Assembly: GCA_050248375.1 (NCBI GenBank)
Contig: JBFWSL010000195.1
Location: 1 to 7,278, forward strand
Source of the DNA: JAYZVT01 sp050248375
GTDB lineage: Bacteria > Pseudomonadota > Alphaproteobacteria > Rhizobiales > Methyloligellaceae
DNA: 7,278 nucleotides
Reading direction: 5' to 3'
In this document: positions 5,826-7,278 of the stretch, piece by piece
How the letters are laid out: the number at the start of each line of letters is the position of its first letter
How positions within the stretch are numbered: the stretch's first letter is position 1
Program-made: the position numbers and the translations under genes
Notes under the pieces: generated by a model
Databases searched by the model: none
What the model saw: only the letters and a program-made list of their open reading frames with translations
Told to the model about the DNA's origin: nothing

Positions 5826-7039
5826 AGACCATCTCGCTCACGGTCAACGGCAGGCCCGTCACCGAGGCGGTCGAGCCGCGCACGAACCTCGCCGACTTCC
5901 TGCGCGACACGCTGCTGCTCACCGGCACCCATGTGGGTTGCGAGCACGGCATCTGCGGGGCCTGCACGGTGGTCATCGACGGGGAGATCGCGCGCTCCTG
6001 CATCACCTGGGCGGCCGCCTGCGACGGCGCGGACATACGCACCATCGAGAGCTTCGACGACGACGCGATCATGGCCAGGCTGCGACACGCCTTCTCAGCG
6101 GAGCACGCACTGCAATGCGGATATTGCACCCCCGGCATGCTGGTGGCCGCGCGCGACGTTGTGCGCCGCCACGAAACGCTGGACGAGGCCGGCATCCGCG
6201 AACTGATGAGCGGCAATCTGTGCCGCTGCACGGGCTATGTGGGCATCGTGCGGGCGATCCAGTCGGTGCTGGAGGACCGCCCCCGCGATATTCCCGCCTC
6301 GCCGGAGCCGCGCACGCTCGGGCCCGCGCCGGGCCCCCTGGCGGCAGATTCCCTGACGGCACCGGAAGCGGCGGGCCGGGCGGCTGTTTCCCGAGGCGAG
6401 GTGAAGCGTGCGGCCGGCGCCGTGCTTCCCGCAGCGGGCAGCGCCCGCGTGACGGTCGGCGAAATCCGCCAAGACGGCGAATTCACGACCCTGACCCAGT
6501 CGATCCGCGTGCCGCATCCGCGCGACAAGGTGTGGGCCTACATGGCCGACATCGGGAAAGTGGCCGGCTGCATGCCGGGCGTGGCGCTGGACGGCCCGCC
6601 GGAGGACGGTCATGTGAATGGCCGGCTGGCGCTCAAGCTCGGACCCATCGAGGCGGACTTCGCAGGCGAGGCGGATGTGGATCTGCGTCCCGGGCAATGG
6701 ACCGGCATCGTGGACGGGCGGGGGCGCGACAGCCGCAGTTCCACACGCGCCAGGGGCCGCGTCGAGTACACGCTGAACGAAGCATCTCCCGGCGAGACCG
6801 AGATCGCGGTGGCGGTCTCCTACGCGCTGGCCGGACCGCTGGCGCAGTTCTCGCGCGGGGCGCTGGTCCGGGACTTCGTCTCCCGGCTGGCGGGGGCCTT
6901 CGCGCAGAACCTGGAAGCGAGGCTTTCCGGCCGCGAGGCCGGCGCTTCCGCAGACCGTCTCGATGCCGGCGGGCTTATCTTCTCGATGATGTGGGAACGC
7001 CTGACCGGCTGGCTGCGAAAGCTGTTCGGACGGGGCTAG
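5822..7039 (+). CDS. [2Fe-2S] small subunit (CoxS family) fused to a CoxG-like SRPBCC domain
   Basis: The product is 405 aa, against about 155-170 for a normal CoxS. Residues 1-152 are a complete CoxS: plant-type ferredoxin cysteines C40, C45, C48 and C60 (GCEHGICGACTV), then the second-cluster cysteines C99, C102, C134 and C136 (CGYCTPGM and NLCRCTGY), spaced as in CoxS. Residues 153-215 are a Pro/Ala/Gly-rich linker. Residues about 218-370 match a CoxG/SRPBCC fold (TLTQSIRVPHPRDKVWAYMA, then DIGKVAGCMPGVAL, later LAGPLAQFSRGALVRDFVSR). The C-terminus (381-405) holds a hydrophobic stretch GGLIFSMMWERLTGWL followed by basic residues. CoxG is normally a separate protein linked with membrane attachment and quinone transfer for CO dehydrogenase. 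No stop or frameshift separates the parts. The start ATG overlaps the FAD-subunit stop; only a distant GGGA (5806-5809) precedes it, so reinitiation is likely. It is the last gene of the operon. Confidence 0.9.
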   Translation: MKTISLTVNGRPVTEAVEPRTNLADFLRDTLLLTGTHVGCEHGICGACTVVIDGEIARSCITWAAACDGADIRTIESFDDDAIMARLRHAFSAEHALQCGYCTPGMLVAARDVVRRHETLDEAGIRELMSGNLCRCTGYVGIVRAIQSVLEDRPRDIPASPEPRTLGPAPGPLAADSLTAPEAAGRAAVSRGEVKRAAGAVLPAAGSARVTVGEIRQDGEFTTLTQSIRVPHPRDKVWAYMADIGKVAGCMPGVALDGPPEDGHVNGRLALKLGPIEADFAGEADVDLRPGQWTGIVDGRGRDSRSSTRARGRVEYTLNEASPGETEIAVAVSYALAGPLAQFSRGALVRDFVSRLAGAFAQNLEARLSGREAGASADRLDAGGLIFSMMWERLTGWLRKLFGRG

Positions 7040-7040
7040 C

Positions 7041-7084
7041 GCATCATCCGGCCAGGTGGAAACGCTTGGCCGGTAAGATCATGC
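7041..7084. repeat. Imperfect palindrome with GAAA-capped stem downstream of the Mo-hydroxylase operon
   Basis: CCGGCCA (7048-7054) and TGGCCGG (7067-7073) are exact inverted repeats. As RNA the stem would extend inward through G-U, G-C, U-G and G-C pairs to a GAAA loop at 7059-7062. Outside it, GCATCAT (7041-7047) and ATCATGC (7078-7084) pair with one mismatch, with a TAAG bulge at 7074-7077. It starts 1 nt after the operon's last stop codon (TAG, 7037-7039). There is no U-run, but it could terminate transcription or protect the 3' end. It looks like the left module of the composite palindromic element that ends at 7151. Confidence 0.55.
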
Positions 7085-7102
7085 GCCGGATCAATAGCTT
7101 GA

Positions 7103-7151
7103 GCATGATCTTGTCGGAAAACTGGTGCCCACTTTTCCGACAAGATCATGC
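7103..7151. repeat. Perfect 19-bp inverted repeat, Rhizobiales-type intergenic palindrome; likely bidirectional terminator
   Basis: GCATGATCTTGTCGGAAAA (7103-7121) and its exact reverse complement (7133-7151) surround an 11-nt loop, CTGGTGCCCAC, which itself can form TGG-TGC-CCA. The A-run closing the left arm and the T-run opening the right arm lie inside the stem. From memory, dispersed palindromes with a core like GAAAACCGG..CCCACTTTTC flanked by GCATGATC are frequent in Rhizobiales intergenic regions; I cannot name the family with certainty. It lies between convergent genes and ends 1 nt before the stop codon of the - strand gene, a good position for shared termination or transcript-end protection. 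Confidence 0.75.
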
Positions 7152-7152
7152 C

Positions 7153-7278
7153 CTAGCCGCCGAGATAGGCCTTGCGGACCTTGGGATTCTTCAACAGCTC
7201 GGCGCCCGTTCCGGCCAGCGTGACCCTGCCCGATTCAAGCACGTAGGACCGGTCGCACAGTTCCAGCGCGGCATAGGC
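7153..7278 (-). CDS. livF: C-terminus of LivF-type branched-chain amino acid ABC transporter ATP-binding protein (partial)
   Basis: On the reverse strand an open frame enters from the right edge and ends at TAG (complement of 7153-7155), giving 41 residues. They read AYAALELCDRSYVLESGR, then VTLAGTGAELLKNPKVRKAY, then LGG. This is the typical LivF tail: the segment after the H-loop (LxxCDRxYVLExGR), the TGxxLL-xxPxVRxAYLG block, and the YLGG ending also found in E. coli LivF. LivF is one of two cytoplasmic ATPases that drive branched-chain amino acid-type importers, a family that also carries amides, aromatic acids and other small molecules. The Walker A/B and signature motifs would be outside the window. 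The gene converges on the Mo-hydroxylase operon, so its transcription is separate; a related transport role is an inference from proximity. Confidence 0.85.
   Translation of the reverse strand, partial: AYAALELCDRSYVLESGRVTLAGTGAELLKNPKVRKAYLGG

Noticed and set aside
2647..7039. Aerobic CO dehydrogenase (coxLMS) as the identity of the operon
   Set aside because: The large subunit has PYRGVAR and no Cys where CO dehydrogenase has AYxCSFR, and the gene order L-M-S differs from coxMSL.
7041..7151. Insertion sequence end or CRISPR repeat in the 3' spacer
   Set aside because: There is no transposase, no target duplication and no regularly spaced repeat-spacer pattern; the structure is that of a dispersed intergenic palindrome.

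Overview
The window reads as an accessory catabolic locus of a high-GC alphaproteobacterium, most likely from the Rhizobiales (Hyphomicrobiales). The reasons are strong GC bias at third codon positions, tightly overlapping genes, and a 3' intergenic palindrome that resembles dispersed repeats I recall from Mesorhizobium/Bradyrhizobium-type genomes. The genus cannot be set from this sequence.

Layout, left to right on the + strand: (1) the 3' part of pxpB (KipI/AHS1 family), overlapping by 4 bp with pxpC (AHS2 family), the two cyclase-like subunits of ATP-dependent 5-oxoprolinase-type enzymes. (2) A 114-bp spacer with a good sigma70-like promoter and a perfect 7-bp hairpin. (3) A GntR/HutC-type regulator with a UTRA ligand-binding domain. 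(4) A 134-bp spacer with the window's one clearly AT-rich island, which holds a 16-bp dyad (candidate operator) and a second leader hairpin. (5) A three-gene, translationally coupled operon for a CoxLMS-type molybdenum hydroxylase: Mo-binding large subunit, FAD subunit, and a [2Fe-2S] subunit fused to a CoxG-like SRPBCC domain. (6) A 113-bp convergent spacer made mostly of palindromic repeats. (7) On the - strand, the last 41 codons of a LivF-type ABC transporter ATPase.

Working model (inference): a LivF-family importer brings in a substrate, the Mo hydroxylase oxidises it with water, and the Pxp-type ATPase/cyclase opens a lactam ring. An N-heterocycle or cyclic imine oxidised to a lactam would link the two enzyme systems. 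The GntR/UTRA protein between them is the obvious candidate for substrate-responsive control. The large subunit lacks the active-site Cys loop of true CO dehydrogenase, so this is not a CO oxidation locus. The parts that most deserve follow-up are the CoxS-CoxG fusion with its hydrophobic, basic C-terminal tail, the Mo-hydroxylase/Pxp pairing, and the dyad in front of the hydroxylase operon.
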